DNA of 35,808 nucleotides. Source: Thiobacillus sp. Lineage in GTDB: Bacteria; Pseudomonadota; Gammaproteobacteria; Burkholderiales; Thiobacillaceae. How positions within the stretch are numbered: position 1 is the first letter of the stretch; every line of letters starts with the position of its first letter. The notes under the pieces are model-generated. The model was not told where the DNA came from, searched no databases, and saw only the letters and a list, made by a program, of their open reading frames with translations. Where the stretch lies: NCBI GenBank assembly GCA_024709685.1, contig JANJWF010000137.1, forward strand, positions 1 to 35,808, given 5' to 3'. Shown in pieces: positions 15,722 to 26,705 of this stretch. The position numbers and the translations under genes were made by a program.

Positions 15722-18496
15722 TCAACGCGCCTGCTTGCGCAACAGAACCGTCGCCAGCGCCAGCAGAACCGGCACCGCGACGAGCAACGGGACGAACGAC
15801 GCCTGCAGGTCATCGAAACCGAGCCCCTTGGAAAAGGTGCCGCGGGCGATGGTGATGAAGTGGGTCGTGGGATACAGCTCGCCGATGACGCGCCCGCTGC
15901 CCTCCAGCGCGGTGACCGGATTGAGGAGGCCCGAGAACGTCACGGCCGGCAGCATGGTCAGCAGGGACGTACCGAACAGCGCGGCGATCTGGCTCTTCAC
16001 GAAGGTGGAGACGAGAAGGCCGAAGCCGGTCGCGACGGTGACGTAGACCAGCGCAGCGGCGGCGAGGGTCGCAAAACTGCCGGTGAGCGGCACGCCGAGG
16101 CCCCAGATGGCCAGCGCGGTCAGCAGCAGGAAGCTCGCCATCGCGAGCACGATGTAGGGGAACTGCTTGCCGAGGAGGAACTCCAGCCGGGTCACCGGTG
16201 TGACGTAGAGGTTGACGATGGAACCGAGCTCCTTCTCGCGCACCACGGCGAGTGCGGTGAGGATCGCCGGGATCAGCAGCAGCAGCAACGGAATCACCCC
16301 CGGTACGATCGCCGGCATGCTGCTCACGTCCGGGTTGTAGCGAAAGCGTGTCTCGATATTGGCCAGCCCCGCGGCCGCCGCATCGCCGTAGAACTCGCGC
16401 GACTTCGCGGTGAGCCAGTGCTGGTGCATGCCCTGCACGTAGCCACGTACCGTCTCGGCGCGCCGCGGCATGGCACCGTCGATCCAGGCGCCGATCTCCA
16501 CCTGCCGGCCGTGTGCGAGATCGCGCGCGAAACCGTGTGGAATCTCGACGGCAAGGCTGATCTCGCCGGCCCGCATGCGCCGGTCCATGTCCGCATGGCC
16601 CGAGAGTGGCGGGCGTTCCTCGAAGTAGCGAGAGCCGGCAAGATTGAGCGTGTAGTCACGGCTCACGGTCGTCTGGTCACGGTCGAGCACGGCGAAGCTG
16701 AGATCTTCCACGTCCATGCTGATGCCGTAACCCAGGACCACCATCAGCAGCGCACTGCCGAGAACCGCCATGGTCAGGCGGATGGGATCGCGCCGCAGTT
16801 CCAGCGCCTCGCGCCGGGCATAGCTGAACAGGCGCCGCAGGCTGAATCTGCTGCGATTCACAGCGGCGGCCTCGCCCGCCCCGCCCGCCGGAATTTCCTG
16901 CACGGCAAGTGGAACGCCCGCGTCCTCGCCGCTGCCCGCCGCCGCCTCGAGGTGACGGATGAACGCTTCCTCAAGACTTGTCACGCCACACGCCTGCATG
17001 ATCGCAGCCGGCGTGTCGCTCACCAGCACCTTGCCCGCATGCATCAGGGCGACACGGTCGCAGCGCTCGGCCTCGTTCATGAAATGGGTGGAGATGAAGA
17101 TGGTGACGTTGTCGCGCCGCGCCAGGCCGACCAGCACGTTCCAGAAGGTGTCGCGCGCCACCGGGTCGACGCCCGAGGTGGGCTCGTCGAGGATGAGCGT
17201 CTCCGGGCCATGGATCATCGCCACCGCGAGCGACAGGCGCTGCCGCTCACCTGGTGGCAGCGCGTCGGGCAGCGTATCCATGACGGACAGCAGGCCGAAG
17301 CGTTCGGCCATTTCCAGCGCCCGCGGTCCGACAGCGTCGGCGGGGATTCCGAACAGGCGCGCGTGCAACAACAGGTTCTGCCGCACCGTCAGTTCGCTGT
17401 AGAGCGAGAAGGACTGGGCCATGTAGCCGACGCGGCGGCGGGTGTCGAGATCGTGCGGGTCCACCGGGTGGCCGAAGAGCCAGGCTTCGCCCTCGCTGGC
17501 CGGCAGCAGGCCGGTGAGCATCTTCATGGTGGTGGTCTTGCCGCAGCCGTTGGAGCCGAGGAAACCGTAGATCTCGCCGCGGCGGATGCGGAAGCTGACG
17601 TCGTCGACGGCGGTGAAGTCACCGAAGCGCATGGTGAGATGGTGCGCCTCGATTGCGATGTCCGCGTCGCCGTCGGCCTGGCGGGGGGGGATTTCCACCG
17701 GGCGGTAGCCTGTCTGCCGCACCTCGGGCAGCAGCTTGATGAAGGCTTCCTCCAGGGTATGGCTGTCGCTCCGCGCCAGCAGGTCCTGAGGCGTACCGGT
17801 GGCAAGCACCTTGCCGGCGTTCATCGCCACCAGCCAGTCGAAGCGCGCGGCCTCCTCCATGTAGGCCGTGGCAACCAGCACGCTCATGCCGGGACGGCCG
17901 GCACGAATCCGCGCGATGAGTTCCCAGAACTGCCGTCGCGACAGCGGATCGACCCCCGTGGTGGGCTCATCGAGGATCAGCAGGTCGGGGTCGTGAATCA
18001 GCGCACAGCAAAGGCCCAGCTTCTGCTTCATGCCGCCCGAGAGCTTGCCGGCGGGGCGCTGTGCGAACGGCGCGAGCGCCGTCGCCTGCAGCAATTCCGC
18101 GATGCGGCGCTCGCGTTCGGCGCGGCCGTGGCCGAACAGGCGGCCGAAGAAGTCGACGTTCTCGAATACCGATAATGTGGGGTAGAGGTTCCTGCCGAGC
18201 CCTTGCGGCATGTAGGCGATGCGGGGGCACACGCGGCGACGGTGCCGGGGGTCCGCCATGTCGCCGCCGAGGACCTCGACCTGTCCGGCCTGGATCGCGC
18301 GGGCGCCGGCGATCAGCGAGAGCAGGCTCGACTTGCCCACGCCATCGGGCCCGATCACGCCCGTCAGCCGGCCTTCCGGCAAGTCGAGCCGGATGTCGTC
18401 GAGCGCGCACAGCTTGCCGTAGTGAAGGCTCAGGCCCTCGATGCGAATCCGCGACCCGTCCCGCCGCGCGGACGCCGCGTCTTCGCCCGCACTCAT
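15722..18496 (-). CDS. rbbA: Fused ABC exporter: two ATPase domains plus ABC-2 permease (RbbA-like)
   Basis: A 924-residue fusion. ATPase 1 (about 17-245) has Walker [10 protein letters not shown], signature LSGGMKQKL and Walker [14 protein letters not shown]. ATPase 2 (about 280-510) has [10 protein letters not shown] and [12 protein letters not shown] but a degenerate signature, LPPGERQRL. The ABC-2 permease (about 560-924) has a periplasmic loop and [17 protein letters not shown]. This is the layout of E. coli RbbA/YhiH, first reported as a ribosome-associated ATPase and encoded beside yhiI and yhhJ as here. Export of an unknown small molecule with a membrane-fusion protein is the more direct reading of the operon. 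The start overlaps the yhiI stop by four bases. Confidence 0.92.
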   Translation of the reverse strand: MSAGEDAASARRDGSRIRIEGLSLHYGKLCALDDIRLDLPEGRLTGVIGPDGVGKSSLLSLIAGARAIQAGQVEVLGGDMADPRHRRRVCPRIAYMPQGLGRNLYPTLSVFENVDFFGRLFGHGRAERERRIAELLQATALAPFAQRPAGKLSGGMKQKLGLCCALIHDPDLLILDEPTTGVDPLSRRQFWELIARIRAGRPGMSVLVATAYMEEAARFDWLVAMNAGKVLATGTPQDLLARSDSHTLEEAFIKLLPEVRQTGYRPVEIPPRQADGDADIAIEAHHLTMRFGDFTAVDDVSFRIRRGEIYGFLGSNGCGKTTTMKMLTGLLPASEGEAWLFGHPVDPHDLDTRRRVGYMAQSFSLYSELTVRQNLLLHARLFGIPADAVGPRALEMAERFGLLSVMDTLPDALPPGERQRLSLAVAMIHGPETLILDEPTSGVDPVARDTFWNVLVGLARRDNVTIFISTHFMNEAERCDRVALMHAGKVLVSDTPAAIMQACGVTSLEEAFIRHLEAAAGSGEDAGVPLAVQEIPAGGAGEAAAVNRSRFSLRRLFSYARREALELRRDPIRLTMAVLGSALLMVVLGYGISMDVEDLSFAVLDRDQTTVSRDYTLNLAGSRYFEERPPLSGHADMDRRMRAGEISLAVEIPHGFARDLAHGRQVEIGAWIDGAMPRRAETVRGYVQGMHQHWLTAKSREFYGDAAAAGLANIETRFRYNPDVSSMPAIVPGVIPLLLLLIPAILTALAVVREKELGSIVNLYVTPVTRLEFLLGKQFPYIVLAMASFLLLTALAIWGLGVPLTGSFATLAAAALVYVTVATGFGLLVSTFVKSQIAALFGTSLLTMLPAVTFSGLLNPVTALEGSGRVIGELYPTTHFITIARGTFSKGLGFDDLQASFVPLLVAVPVLLALATVLLRKQAR

Positions 18497-19569
18497 TGCG
18501 GCAGGCTCACCTGGAGACGATCGGGCCAGGCTGCAGCGGGATCGCTCAGCACATAGGCGACGCCCGGCAACCCTGTCTTGACCTTGAAAATGTGTTTCTT
18601 TAGCAGCGCCGGCGGGATCTGGGCGCGCACACGGAACATCAGCTTCTCGCGCTCACTCGCCGTTTCGACCGTCTTGGGCGTGAACTGCGCGACGTCGGCA
18701 ACGAAGGAGATCTGTGCCGGAATCACATACTGCGGCGCGGCATCGAGCACGATGCGCACATCACCGCCGATCGCCAGTCGCCCCGCCATCGCGCTCGGCA
18801 GGAAGAAGGTCATGTAGACATCGGAAAGATCGACCAGGCTCAGAACGCGGCCGCCCGCACCGACCACCTCCCCCGGTCGGGCGACGATGAACTGCACGCG
18901 CCCGTCGCGCGGCGACTTCAGCACGGCATCGTCGATGTCCGACTGGATGCGTTCGAGATTGGCCTGTGCCGCGGCCACCGCAGACTGCGTTCCATCCACC
19001 TGGGCGTGCGCGCTGGCGATTGCCGAGTCCACGGCTGCAACCTGGGCACGCGCAGCCGCTTGCGCCGCCTGCGCGCTCGCGACCCGCGTGCGCTCGTCGT
19101 CGAGCGCCTGCGGCGACAGGAAGCCCTTCGCGGCGAGATCCTCCGACCGCGAAAGGTGCGCGCGCGCCGCCCTGAGCTCCGCTTCGCGCTGCGCCACCAC
19201 CGCCTGCGCTGCCGCCTTGTCGCTCTCGCGCTGCGCAATCTGGGCGTTGGCGGTCACCACCGCGCTTTGGGCCTGCTGCAGTTGCGCCTCCGCCTGCCGG
19301 CGCTGCGCCTCGAGCATGTCGGTGTCCATCAACGCGATCACCTGGCCGGTCGTGACGAAGTCGCCTTCCTGGACCCGGACTTCCTTGAGCCGCCCGGGGC
19401 TCTGCGCAGCGATATCGATCTCGACCGCCTCGATGCGGCCATTGCCGCTGACAAGCCCGTCATCGCCCTGCTCCCGCAGGTAGCGCTGCCAGCCGAAGAA
19501 CCCGGCAGCACTTAAAACGGCAGCTGCGAGCAAGACCAGGAGCCATTTCTTCTTCTGTTGATTCGTCAT
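18493..19569 (-). CDS. yhiI: HlyD-family membrane fusion protein (YhiI-like)
   Basis: A 358-residue periplasmic adaptor: one N-terminal membrane anchor (about 9-27), a lipoyl half ([18 protein letters not shown]) and a long Ala/Gln-rich coiled-coil hairpin (about 85-210). The second lipoyl and beta-barrel part contains [19 protein letters not shown]. Such proteins link an inner-membrane exporter to an outer-membrane channel. Its stop overlaps the start of the RbbA-like gene, and no outer-membrane factor gene is in the window, so a TolC-like protein from elsewhere would complete the system. Confidence 0.92.
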   Translation of the reverse strand: MTNQQKKKWLLVLLAAAVLSAAGFFGWQRYLREQGDDGLVSGNGRIEAVEIDIAAQSPGRLKEVRVQEGDFVTTGQVIALMDTDMLEAQRRQAEAQLQQAQSAVVTANAQIAQRESDKAAAQAVVAQREAELRAARAHLSRSEDLAAKGFLSPQALDDERTRVASAQAAQAAARAQVAAVDSAIASAHAQVDGTQSAVAAAQANLERIQSDIDDAVLKSPRDGRVQFIVARPGEVVGAGGRVLSLVDLSDVYMTFFLPSAMAGRLAIGGDVRIVLDAAPQYVIPAQISFVADVAQFTPKTVETASEREKLMFRVRAQIPPALLKKHIFKVKTGLPGVAYVLSDPAAAWPDRLQVSLPQ

Positions 19570-19605
19570 CGCCTTTCCATGGCTGCTGTCATGCCGGCAT
19601 TGGAT

Positions 19606-21330
19606 TTACTTGCTTAGCGCCACCCACACCCCGTCCCATCCCGCCTCCGGCGGCGTCTGCCGGAACGTCGCGACCCGCTCCAGCATGACCTGGCTCGGCT
19701 TGTCGCCCGGCACATTCGCCAGGCATTCGCGGAACGCGGCCTCGGCGGCATCCCACTCCTGCGCGCGGTAGCGCGCGAGGCCTGATTCGTATGCCTGCAT
19801 CGCCTTGCGGGTCGTGTCGTCCAGTTCGTCGACGAGCGTGATCAGTTCGTACACCTTGACCGGCTCCAGCTTGCCGGCGACGCGCAGGCTGTCGATCTCC
19901 CTGAACGCGAATTCGTCGCCCGCAAGCGTGCGCGTGATTTCGCTGGCGAGGATGCGGGTACCGTAGAACTTGTTGGCCTGTTCCAGCCTTGACGCGAGGT
20001 TCACGGTGTCGCCGATGACGGTGTAGCCGCGCGAGGTCTCGGAGCCGATGTTGCCGACGGTGACTTCGCCGCTGGCGATCCCCATGCGCACGTTGACCTC
20101 GGGCAGGCCGTGGCGCATGCCGAAAAGTTCGGGCAGCGCGGCGCGGAAGGCGTCCATCTTCTTCATCTGCTCGAGCGCAGCGATACAGCCGAGCCGCGCA
20201 TGGTCGGCCGGATCGGTGAAGGGCGGCCCCCAGAAAGCCATGACCGAGTCGCCGATGTACTTGTCGACGATGCCCTGATGGTCGCGGATGACCTCGGACA
20301 TCAGCGAAAAATAGCGGTTGAGGAAGCGCACCGTGGCGTCCGGCGTGAGGCCCTCGCACATGCGGGTGAAGCCCTGCAAATCGGAGAAGAACACCGTCAT
20401 CACCTGGCGCTCGCCTCGATCCGCCGGGATACGGTTTTCCAGCAGGCTCTTCACGATGCGCGGGTCGAGATACTGGCCGAAGGTAGCGCGGATGCGCTCC
20501 TTCTCGCGCAACCCGACCACCATGTGGTTGAAGGACGTAGCGAGCGTGGCCAGCTCGTCGTGGGTGCGCACCAGAATTTCGACATCGAGGTCGCCCGCCT
20601 CGACCGCACGGGTGCCCCCCAGCAGGCGCTTGACCGGATCAACCAGCGACCGCGTGACGAGCCCGGCGAAAATGAGGCCAAGTATCGTGGCGATGGCCGT
20701 GACGATCCAGTTCAGCGTGGTCGCGCGCGCCTCCTCCGCCTTGGCCTGCTTGGCAGTGTCCTGAGTCAGCTTGTTGAGCAGGTCGGTGGTCTTCTGGATT
20801 TCGACGTCGATGGCATCCTTCTCACGCAGCAAGGCATCGCGCACGATCTTTTCCGAGCGCGGGGTGCCTTCCTGCGCCTCGATCTGGAACTGCCGGAAGG
20901 TCGCATGAAAATGCTGGCGCGAGGTCTGGATGGCTGGCAGTTCCTTGCTCAGCACCGCAAGGGTGACACGGTCGAGTTCGACGCCCTGTTCCGCTTCCGC
21001 CTCGGCCAGGAATCGCAGCGAGGAATCGACGATCTGGTCGGCGTTGATGCCGCGCATGTCGAAGGCGTTCGACTCCTTCGCAAGAAATTCAGGATCGGGC
21101 TGGGCCACCTCCATGCCCGCCATCACCCGCTCCATGTGTACCATCTGGTCGCGGATCAGGATTTCCACGCTGGCGACCTGCTGCTGCAGCGGCAGGTACC
21201 AGTCGGAGAGCGCGCGCACCTGATTGTTGAGGTGGCGGAAGTTGAGCACCGACAGCCAGGTGACGATCACCATCAGCACCAGCAGCGCCATGGTGATGCT
21301 GAAGATCTTCAGGCTGATGGGCAGTCGCAT
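19606..21330 (-). CDS. Class III adenylate/guanylate cyclase with HAMP domain
   Basis: A 574-residue membrane protein: helix 1 (about 8-28), a helical periplasmic sensor (about 30-200), helix 2 (about 207-228), HAMP (about 229-285), cyclase domain (about 300-480) and a C-terminal TPR-like tail. Catalytic features are intact: metal Asp in FFSDLQGFT, VDKYIGDSVMAFWG with the second metal Asp and the purine-binding Lys, and VNLASRLEQ with the transition-state Asn and Arg. The Lys/Asp-type purine pocket favours ATP, so cAMP is the likelier product. It lies 36 bases upstream of yhiI on the same strand and may be co-transcribed with the exporter. Confidence 0.9.
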   Translation of the reverse strand: MRLPISLKIFSITMALLVLMVIVTWLSVLNFRHLNNQVRALSDWYLPLQQQVASVEILIRDQMVHMERVMAGMEVAQPDPEFLAKESNAFDMRGINADQIVDSSLRFLAEAEAEQGVELDRVTLAVLSKELPAIQTSRQHFHATFRQFQIEAQEGTPRSEKIVRDALLREKDAIDVEIQKTTDLLNKLTQDTAKQAKAEEARATTLNWIVTAIATILGLIFAGLVTRSLVDPVKRLLGGTRAVEAGDLDVEILVRTHDELATLATSFNHMVVGLREKERIRATFGQYLDPRIVKSLLENRIPADRGERQVMTVFFSDLQGFTRMCEGLTPDATVRFLNRYFSLMSEVIRDHQGIVDKYIGDSVMAFWGPPFTDPADHARLGCIAALEQMKKMDAFRAALPELFGMRHGLPEVNVRMGIASGEVTVGNIGSETSRGYTVIGDTVNLASRLEQANKFYGTRILASEITRTLAGDEFAFREIDSLRVAGKLEPVKVYELITLVDELDDTTRKAMQAYESGLARYRAQEWDAAEAAFRECLANVPGDKPSQVMLERVATFRQTPPEAGWDGVWVALSK

Positions 21331-21357
21331 GGCGCCGGACCCGGATGCACAGGGAAT

Positions 21358-21560
21358 TTAAACCCTAGCGCACGCTGCGGTTTCGTCAAACCAGCTCCTG
21401 CAGGCGCTACGCCAGCCCTGGATGATGGAGGATCGCTCCAATTCGGTATTGGTCGATTTGTAGGTGCCGATATACGCGGCCCGGCCGTCGACGATCAGGC
21501 TTTTGCGTGAGCGCGAACCAGGCGCGCCAAGAGTGCCTCCTCGCCGGTGTCGAGGATCAC
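21358..21560 (-). pseudogene. Decayed phospholipase D (HKD motif) remnant
   Basis: This 309-base gap between cyclase and aroC holds no intact gene. On the minus strand one frame ends ARLVRAHAKA-stop, and the next frame continues SLIVDGRAAYIGTY from the same point. Joined by a one-base shift near 21501 they read HAKSLIVDGRAAYIGTY, an HxKx4D motif followed by the GT turn of phospholipase D/cardiolipin synthase proteins. The remaining frame runs on for about 35 residues to a stop at 21358 without the rest of the fold. The call rests on this one motif. The gene at the right end of the window belongs to the same superfamily. Confidence 0.45.
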
Positions 21561-21639
21561 GCTTCCGGTCTGCCGCGGCGAGCTGGGTGTCGACGATCGT
21601 CAGGGCGAGCTGACGCGCCGCATCATGAGGGAGAAAAGT

Positions 21640-22740
21640 CTAGCCGGTCTGGCCCGGCACGACCGGGGTGCCGCTCGCGACGTCGCCGCACTGCGCGCGG
21701 TGGCGCAGCGCGTGGTCCATCAGCACGATCGCCGTCAGCGCCTCGACGATCGGCGTCGCACGGATGCCGACACAGGGGTCGTGACGGCCGTGGGTCACGA
21801 CCTCGATCGGCTGGCCGTTGAGGTCGATCGAGCGGCCGGGCAGACGCATCGACGAGGTGGGCTTGATCGCGATGTGGGCGACGATCGCCTGTCCCGACGA
21901 GATGCCGCCCAGCACACCCCCGGCGTGGTTGGAAAGGAATCCGTCAGGCGTGATCTCGTCGCGGTGCTCGGTGCCGAGCTGCCGCGCGGCCTGCATGCCG
22001 TCGCCGATCTCGACGCCCTTGACCGCGTTGAGTCCCATCAACGCATGGGCGAGGTCGGCATCGAGCTTGTCGTACAGCGGTTCGCCCCAGCCGGGCGGAA
22101 CATTCTCGGCGACGACGCTGACCTTCGCGCCGACCGAGTCACCGGACTTCCGCAGCGCGTCCATGTAGGCCTCGAGCTCGGGAACGATCGTGGCGTTCGG
22201 CGAAAAGAAGGCGTTGTTGCCGATCGCGTCCCACGATTCGAAGGGGATGTCGATGGGCCCCAGCGCGCTCATGTAGCCGCGGATCACGATGCCGTATTTT
22301 TCCTTCAGCCATTTCTTGGCAATCGCACCGGCGCCGACAATGGGTGCGGTCAGCCGCGCCGACGAGCGGCCGCCGCCGCGTGGGTCGCGGAAGCCGTATT
22401 TCTGTGTGTAGGTGTAGTCGGCATGGCCGGGACGGAAGGTCTCGGCGATGTTGCCGTAGTCCTTGCTGCGCGGGTCCTCGTTACGGATCAGGAGTGCGAT
22501 CGGCGTGCCGGTGGTCCTGCCCTCGTACACGCCGGAGAGGATCTCCGCCGTGTCGGATTCGCGGCGCTGAGTGACGTGGCGCGACGTGCCGGGTTTGCGC
22601 CGATCGAGGTCGTGCTGGATGTCGGCCTCGGCCAACGCCATGCCGGGCGGGCAGCCGTCGATTACGCAGCCGATGGCAGGGCCGTGCGATTCGCCGAACA
22701 CCGTGACACAGAACAGTTTGCCGAGTGTGCTGCCAGACAT
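21640..22740 (-). CDS. aroC: Chorismate synthase
   Basis: A 366-residue enzyme that converts 5-enolpyruvylshikimate-3-phosphate to chorismate with reduced FMN, the last common step of aromatic biosynthesis. The signatures [18 protein letters not shown] (15-32), [10 protein letters not shown] (about 123-132) and the C-terminal [16 protein letters not shown] are present. The length matches the family (E. coli 361). The start [10 protein letters not shown] is where homology begins; the frame stays open far upstream by chance because of high GC. It is divergent from transaldolase. Confidence 0.97.
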   Translation of the reverse strand: MSGSTLGKLFCVTVFGESHGPAIGCVIDGCPPGMALAEADIQHDLDRRKPGTSRHVTQRRESDTAEILSGVYEGRTTGTPIALLIRNEDPRSKDYGNIAETFRPGHADYTYTQKYGFRDPRGGGRSSARLTAPIVGAGAIAKKWLKEKYGIVIRGYMSALGPIDIPFESWDAIGNNAFFSPNATIVPELEAYMDALRKSGDSVGAKVSVVAENVPPGWGEPLYDKLDADLAHALMGLNAVKGVEIGDGMQAARQLGTEHRDEITPDGFLSNHAGGVLGGISSGQAIVAHIAIKPTSSMRLPGRSIDLNGQPIEVVTHGRHDPCVGIRATPIVEALTAIVLMDHALRHRAQCGDVASGTPVVPGQTG

Positions 22741-22777
22741 GGGTAATGACGGAAAATGAGCCGGGGGAATGCGGCGA

Positions 22778-22783
22778 AGTCTA
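22778..22783 (-). promoter_or_regulatory. Extended -10 element upstream of aroC
   Basis: On the minus strand TGCTAGACT is an extended -10 (TG-N-TAGACT), 38 bases before the aroC start codon. No good -35 is seen, which an extended -10 promoter does not strictly need. Confidence 0.4.
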
Positions 22784-22872
22784 GCACAGGCGCGGCTTCG
22801 CACCCGAGGCGCAACGCCCGCTGAATCTGCTGTCGCTGCTATGCTTGAGCATCCCGCGTACGAGGACCGCCC

Positions 22873-23952
22873 ATGAACGCCACGCAGCACATCACCGCCC
22901 TGGGACAAAGCCTCTGGCTTGACAACCTGTCGCGCAGTTTGATCCGCGACGGCACACTGGAAAAACTGATTGCCGAAGACGGCGTGTCCGGAGTGACGTC
23001 GAACCCCTCGATCTTCCGGAATGCGCTGGCCGACAGTCCCTGGTACGCCGCCGATCTGGCACGACTGAAAGCCTGCGAACCCGACGCCGAGCGGCGCTAC
23101 GAGGCGCTGGTCATCCCCGATGTGCAGGCCGCGTGCGACCTGCTGCTGCCGGTGCATGAAGCCAGCGGCGGCAGCGACGGCTTCGTCAGCCTGGAAGTCG
23201 CACCGCGCTGGGCCTACGACGCCGTCTGCACGGTGGCCGAAGCGCAGCGCCTGTCCGCACAGGTCAACCGCCGCAACCTGCTGGTCAAGGTGCCAGGCAC
23301 CCCGGAAGGGCTGAGCGCGTTCGAGGCGCTGACCAGGGTCGGCATCAACGTGAACGTGACCCTGCTGTTCTCGGTCGGGCAGACTGAAGCGGTGTTCGGA
23401 GCCTATCTGCGCGGCCTCGCGGCACGCGCGCGTGCCGGCGCCGACGTGCGCCACAGCAGGGCGGTGGCGAGCCTGTTCCTGTCGCGCGTCGACACCCTGG
23501 TCGATGCGCAGCTGACCGCCATCGGCACGCAGGAAGCACTGCCGCTTCGCGGCCATGCAGCCGTAGCGATGGCCAAGCTCGCGTATCAACGCTATCTGGA
23601 CATTTTTCATGGCGAGGCCTTCGCCGCCCTGGCGAAGCAGGGCGCGACCCCGCAGACTCTGGTGTGGGCGAGCAGCAGCGTCAAGAACCCTGACTATCAC
23701 GATCTGCTGTACGTCGAGCCGCTGGTCGGTCGCGAAACCGTCAACACCTTGCCCGACAAGACGCTCGCCGCACTGCGCGACCACGGCAAGCCGGCGCTGC
23801 GCATCGAAGACGGGGTCGCCGAGGCCGAGGCGCAGCTTGCGGAGCTGGCGCGCCTGGGCATCGACATGGAACTGGGTGGCCATTCCCTGCAGACCGACGG
23901 CGTCGGCCTGTTCGAGGCCGCCTACCAGAAGGGGCTGCAGCAGACCTGCTGA
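22873..23952 (+). CDS. tal: Transaldolase
   Basis: A 359-residue transaldolase of the longer TalB-like/mycobacterial-type subfamily (about 360-380 residues). The Schiff-base Lys is K139 in [13 protein letters not shown]. The N-terminal [10 protein letters not shown] and the [12 protein letters not shown] motif are also intact. It transfers a dihydroxyacetone unit between sugar phosphates in the non-oxidative pentose phosphate pathway. The ribosome site GAGGA precedes the ATG. It is divergent from aroC with 132 bases between starts. Confidence 0.95.
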   Translation: MNATQHITALGQSLWLDNLSRSLIRDGTLEKLIAEDGVSGVTSNPSIFRNALADSPWYAADLARLKACEPDAERRYEALVIPDVQAACDLLLPVHEASGGSDGFVSLEVAPRWAYDAVCTVAEAQRLSAQVNRRNLLVKVPGTPEGLSAFEALTRVGINVNVTLLFSVGQTEAVFGAYLRGLAARARAGADVRHSRAVASLFLSRVDTLVDAQLTAIGTQEALPLRGHAAVAMAKLAYQRYLDIFHGEAFAALAKQGATPQTLVWASSSVKNPDYHDLLYVEPLVGRETVNTLPDKTLAALRDHGKPALRIEDGVAEAEAQLAELARLGIDMELGGHSLQTDGVGLFEAAYQKGLQQTC

Positions 23953-24102
23953 ACGCCTGCCGGAGGACAACATCCGTTTATGCAGGGTTAAAAAATCTTG
24001 AATGGACAGGTGAACCTGCCAGGAAGACGATGGTCGCTTCCACTCCGGCACTGCGCAATCGTGCCGCCTGGAATCCAGAAAATCGATACAAGGAGACACG
24101 CC

Positions 24103-24690
24103 ATGACCTATACCCGCCTGCCCACCAGCCATCTCGATAAATCGGCCGGCCTGCTGCGCCCCGCCTGCGTGCTTCCAGATCGTGTGGGGCTGGACAACCC
24201 GGCGCTCGACGTCATGACCGATTTCCGCCGCCTGACCGCCTTCATCGCCACCCCCGGCGACACCATCAGACAGGCCGAGGAACGCATGTACCGCCGCAAG
24301 GTGCGCCTGCTGTTCGTCATGGACAGCCAGGACCGCGTGGCGGGCCTGATCACCAGCACCGACATCCGCGGCGAAAAGCCACTGAAGGTCGTGCAAAGTC
24401 GCGGCATCCGCCGCGACGAAGTGCTGGCGGCCGACATCATGACCCCGGTGGACCAGCTGGAAGCAGTCGACTTCGACGACCTGTCCCACGCCCGCGTCGG
24501 CCACGTGCTCGAGACGCTCAAAGCACGCGGCCGCCAGCACGCGCTGGTGATCGAAAATGCAAGCGGCCGGCAGATGGTGCGCGGCCTGCTGTCGCTGTCG
24601 CAACTGTGCAAGCAGCTCGGCGTCACCGTCGAGACCACCGAAGTCGCCCACACCTTCATCGAAATCGAGCAGCAGTTGGTGCACGCCTGA
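24103..24690 (+). CDS. CBS-domain protein
   Basis: A 195-residue protein made of a tandem CBS pair (about 40-185): [21 protein letters not shown]-like first repeat, and [17 protein letters not shown] opening the second. CBS pairs bind adenosine nucleotides and usually regulate a partner, but no effector domain is fused here. AGGAG stands seven bases before the chosen ATG at 24103; an in-frame ATG 35 codons upstream lacks both homology and a ribosome site. It lies between transaldolase and a ThDP enzyme on the same strand, with gaps of 150 and 202 bases, so linkage is uncertain. Confidence 0.82.
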   Translation: MTYTRLPTSHLDKSAGLLRPACVLPDRVGLDNPALDVMTDFRRLTAFIATPGDTIRQAEERMYRRKVRLLFVMDSQDRVAGLITSTDIRGEKPLKVVQSRGIRRDEVLAADIMTPVDQLEAVDFDDLSHARVGHVLETLKARGRQHALVIENASGRQMVRGLLSLSQLCKQLGVTVETTEVAHTFIEIEQQLVHA

Positions 24691-24694
24691 ACCG

Positions 24695-24727
24695 CGCCGT
24701 TGCGCCTGCCCATCCGGCGCAACGGCG
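24695..24727. repeat. 12-bp perfect inverted repeat
   Basis: CGCCGTTGCGCC and GGCGCAACGGCG flank a nine-base loop, five bases after the CBS-protein stop. The stem is strong but no T run follows, so it is either a Rho-type/processing hairpin or a terminator without a U tract. Confidence 0.6.
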
Positions 24728-24892
24728 ACTGCTCTGCGGGGCCATGCTTCGACATGCGCCTCGCCTGCGGGCCCTGCTGCCTGCCTGCGCACAATAGCCC
24801 ACGCAATTCCAGGGTTTTGTGCTCAAATCCCGGACTCCGGGCGCGCCTGAACGCGCCGAGGACGCGAGATTGCAGAACCCGAATACACGCAC

Positions 24893-26557
24893 ATGAACAT
24901 TTCCGTCAGTGAACTGATCGTCAGGTACCTGGAGCGCCTGGGGATCGACCATATCTTCGGCATGCCCGGCGCGCACGTGCTGCCGATCTATGACCGCCTG
25001 CACGATTCCAGCATCAAGAGCGTGCTGGTGAAACACGAGCAGGGCGCGGCCTTCATGGCGGGCGGCCTGGCACGCGTGTCGCAGCGGCCGTCGGCCTGCA
25101 TCGCCACCGCCGGCCCCGGTGCGACCAACCTTGTCACCGGGATCGCCAACGCCTACGCCGAGCGGCTGCCGGTGCTGGCGATCACCGGCGAGACCTCGAC
25201 CTACATCTTCGGCCGCGGCGGACTGCAGGAAAGCTCGGGCGAAGGCGGCGCCATCGATCAGGGCGCGCTGTTCGCCAGTATCACCCGCTACCACCGGCTG
25301 ATCGAGCGCACCGACTACCTCGGTCAGGTGCTGAACCAGGCCACCCAGGCACTGCTTGGGCGCGAGCCGGGGCCGGTTCTGCTGTCGGTTCCCTATAACG
25401 TGCAGAAGGAACGGGTCGACGAGGGCGTGCTCGAGCAGATTCACATCCCCGGCCAGGCAGCGGCACGCCATGCGGCATCCATCGCAGAACTCGTCGAGCT
25501 GGTGCGGAATGCGCGCTACCCGGTGATCGTCGCCGGCTACGGCTGCATCCAGGCCGGCGCGCGCGACGTCGTGGCCGCGTTCGCCGAACGCTTCGGCATC
25601 CCGGTCACCACCAGCCTCAAGGCCAAAGGCGTAGTGGCCGAGGGCACGCCCCTGTCGCTGGGCTGCCTCGGCGTGACATCCAACGACGACGCCCGCCGCT
25701 ACCTCGCCGAACACGCCGACCTGCTGGTTTTCCTCGGCGCCGGCTTCAACGAGCGCACCAGCTACCTGTGGGACGCGAAACTGCTCGCCGACAAGAAAAT
25801 CGCCCAGGTCGACCGCGATGCAACCCAGCTCGGGCGCGTGTTCCAGCCCGACGTGGCAATCTGCGACGACATCCGCGCAGTGATCGAAGACCTCGCCGCC
25901 GCGCTGGAGGCCGAGGGCATGCCGCCCAAGCGCCTGGACCGCCTCGACCGCCACCGCGCCGCCCTCGCTGGCAGGGTGAACGGCGACAAGGCCGCCCAGG
26001 ACGAGGCATTCCGCCTGATCCACCGGTTCTTCGATGGACTCGCCAGGCGCTTCCCGCGCGACGCGCTGGTGTTCGACGACAACATTGTCTTCGCGCAGAG
26101 CTACTTCGACGTTTCCGGCGGCAACCACTACTTCCCGAATTCCGGCATTTCCTCTCTCGGCCACGCCATTCCCGCGGCGATCGGCGCCCGCTGTTTTGCG
26201 ACCGACAGCCCGACCTTCGCGATCCTCGGCGACGGCGGCTTCCAGATGTGCGGCATGGAAATGATGACGGCGGTCAACTACGGCATCCCGCTCAACGTGG
26301 TCGTGATCAACAACGGCACCCTGAGCCTCATCCGCAAGAACCAGTTCCAGCTCTACGGCGAACGCTATACCGACTGCGACTTCACCAACCCCGACTTCGG
26401 CCTGCTCGCGCAGGCCTTCGGGGTCAGGCACTACCGCATCGAGACCGAGTCCGACCTCGATGCCATGTTCGCCAGCGCAGACCTGAGCGGTTCGATCAAC
26501 CTGATCGAGATCCTGCTCGACAAACATGCCTTTCCGCGTTACCTGGCGGCTCGCTAG
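24893..26557 (+). CDS. Thiamine-diphosphate enzyme, acetolactate synthase-like
   Basis: A 554-residue enzyme with the three-domain ThDP fold: N-terminal PYR domain with the activating Glu E49 (VKHEQGAAFMAGG), a central domain (about 185-325), and a C-terminal PP domain. The cofactor motif runs from GDGGFQMCGMEM to VVINNGTLSLIRKNQ (about 445-480). It resembles the catabolic acetolactate synthase/benzoylformate decarboxylase-like group annotated as ThDP-binding proteins; no small regulatory subunit gene is adjacent, which argues against biosynthetic IlvB. The exact reaction cannot be assigned. The start ATG is at 24893. Confidence 0.85.
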   Translation: MNISVSELIVRYLERLGIDHIFGMPGAHVLPIYDRLHDSSIKSVLVKHEQGAAFMAGGLARVSQRPSACIATAGPGATNLVTGIANAYAERLPVLAITGETSTYIFGRGGLQESSGEGGAIDQGALFASITRYHRLIERTDYLGQVLNQATQALLGREPGPVLLSVPYNVQKERVDEGVLEQIHIPGQAAARHAASIAELVELVRNARYPVIVAGYGCIQAGARDVVAAFAERFGIPVTTSLKAKGVVAEGTPLSLGCLGVTSNDDARRYLAEHADLLVFLGAGFNERTSYLWDAKLLADKKIAQVDRDATQLGRVFQPDVAICDDIRAVIEDLAAALEAEGMPPKRLDRLDRHRAALAGRVNGDKAAQDEAFRLIHRFFDGLARRFPRDALVFDDNIVFAQSYFDVSGGNHYFPNSGISSLGHAIPAAIGARCFATDSPTFAILGDGGFQMCGMEMMTAVNYGIPLNVVVINNGTLSLIRKNQFQLYGERYTDCDFTNPDFGLLAQAFGVRHYRIETESDLDAMFASADLSGSINLIEILLDKHAFPRYLAAR

Positions 26558-26628
26558 GATATCCGCAAACGGTTTCGGGAAACGCCGATTCGTGATCGGA
26601 CTGGTCTGAAAAGACCACACTCCGGCTG

Positions 26629-26657
26629 TTGACACGTTCGAAGCAGGCCTCAAATAT
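26629..26657 (+). promoter_or_regulatory. Possible sigma-70 promoter upstream of the ECF sigma gene
   Basis: TTGACA and AAATAT are separated by 17 bases. It could supply a basal level of the sigma-factor operon, in addition to the auto-regulated promoter 50 bases further downstream. Confidence 0.45.
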
Positions 26658-26705
26658 GTCAGCCAGTTGTTTCCCCAATCACACCGCACCCGTGCAGCGC
26701 GCTTT

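Noticed and set aside
15860-18175. A 771-codon open frame opposite the RbbA-like gene
   Set aside because: Same reason: low-complexity shadow of a well-supported ABC exporter.
22741-24792. In-frame extension of aroC by about 680 codons upstream
   Set aside because: It runs antisense through transaldolase and the CBS gene; aroC homology starts at [10 protein letters not shown] and length then matches the family.
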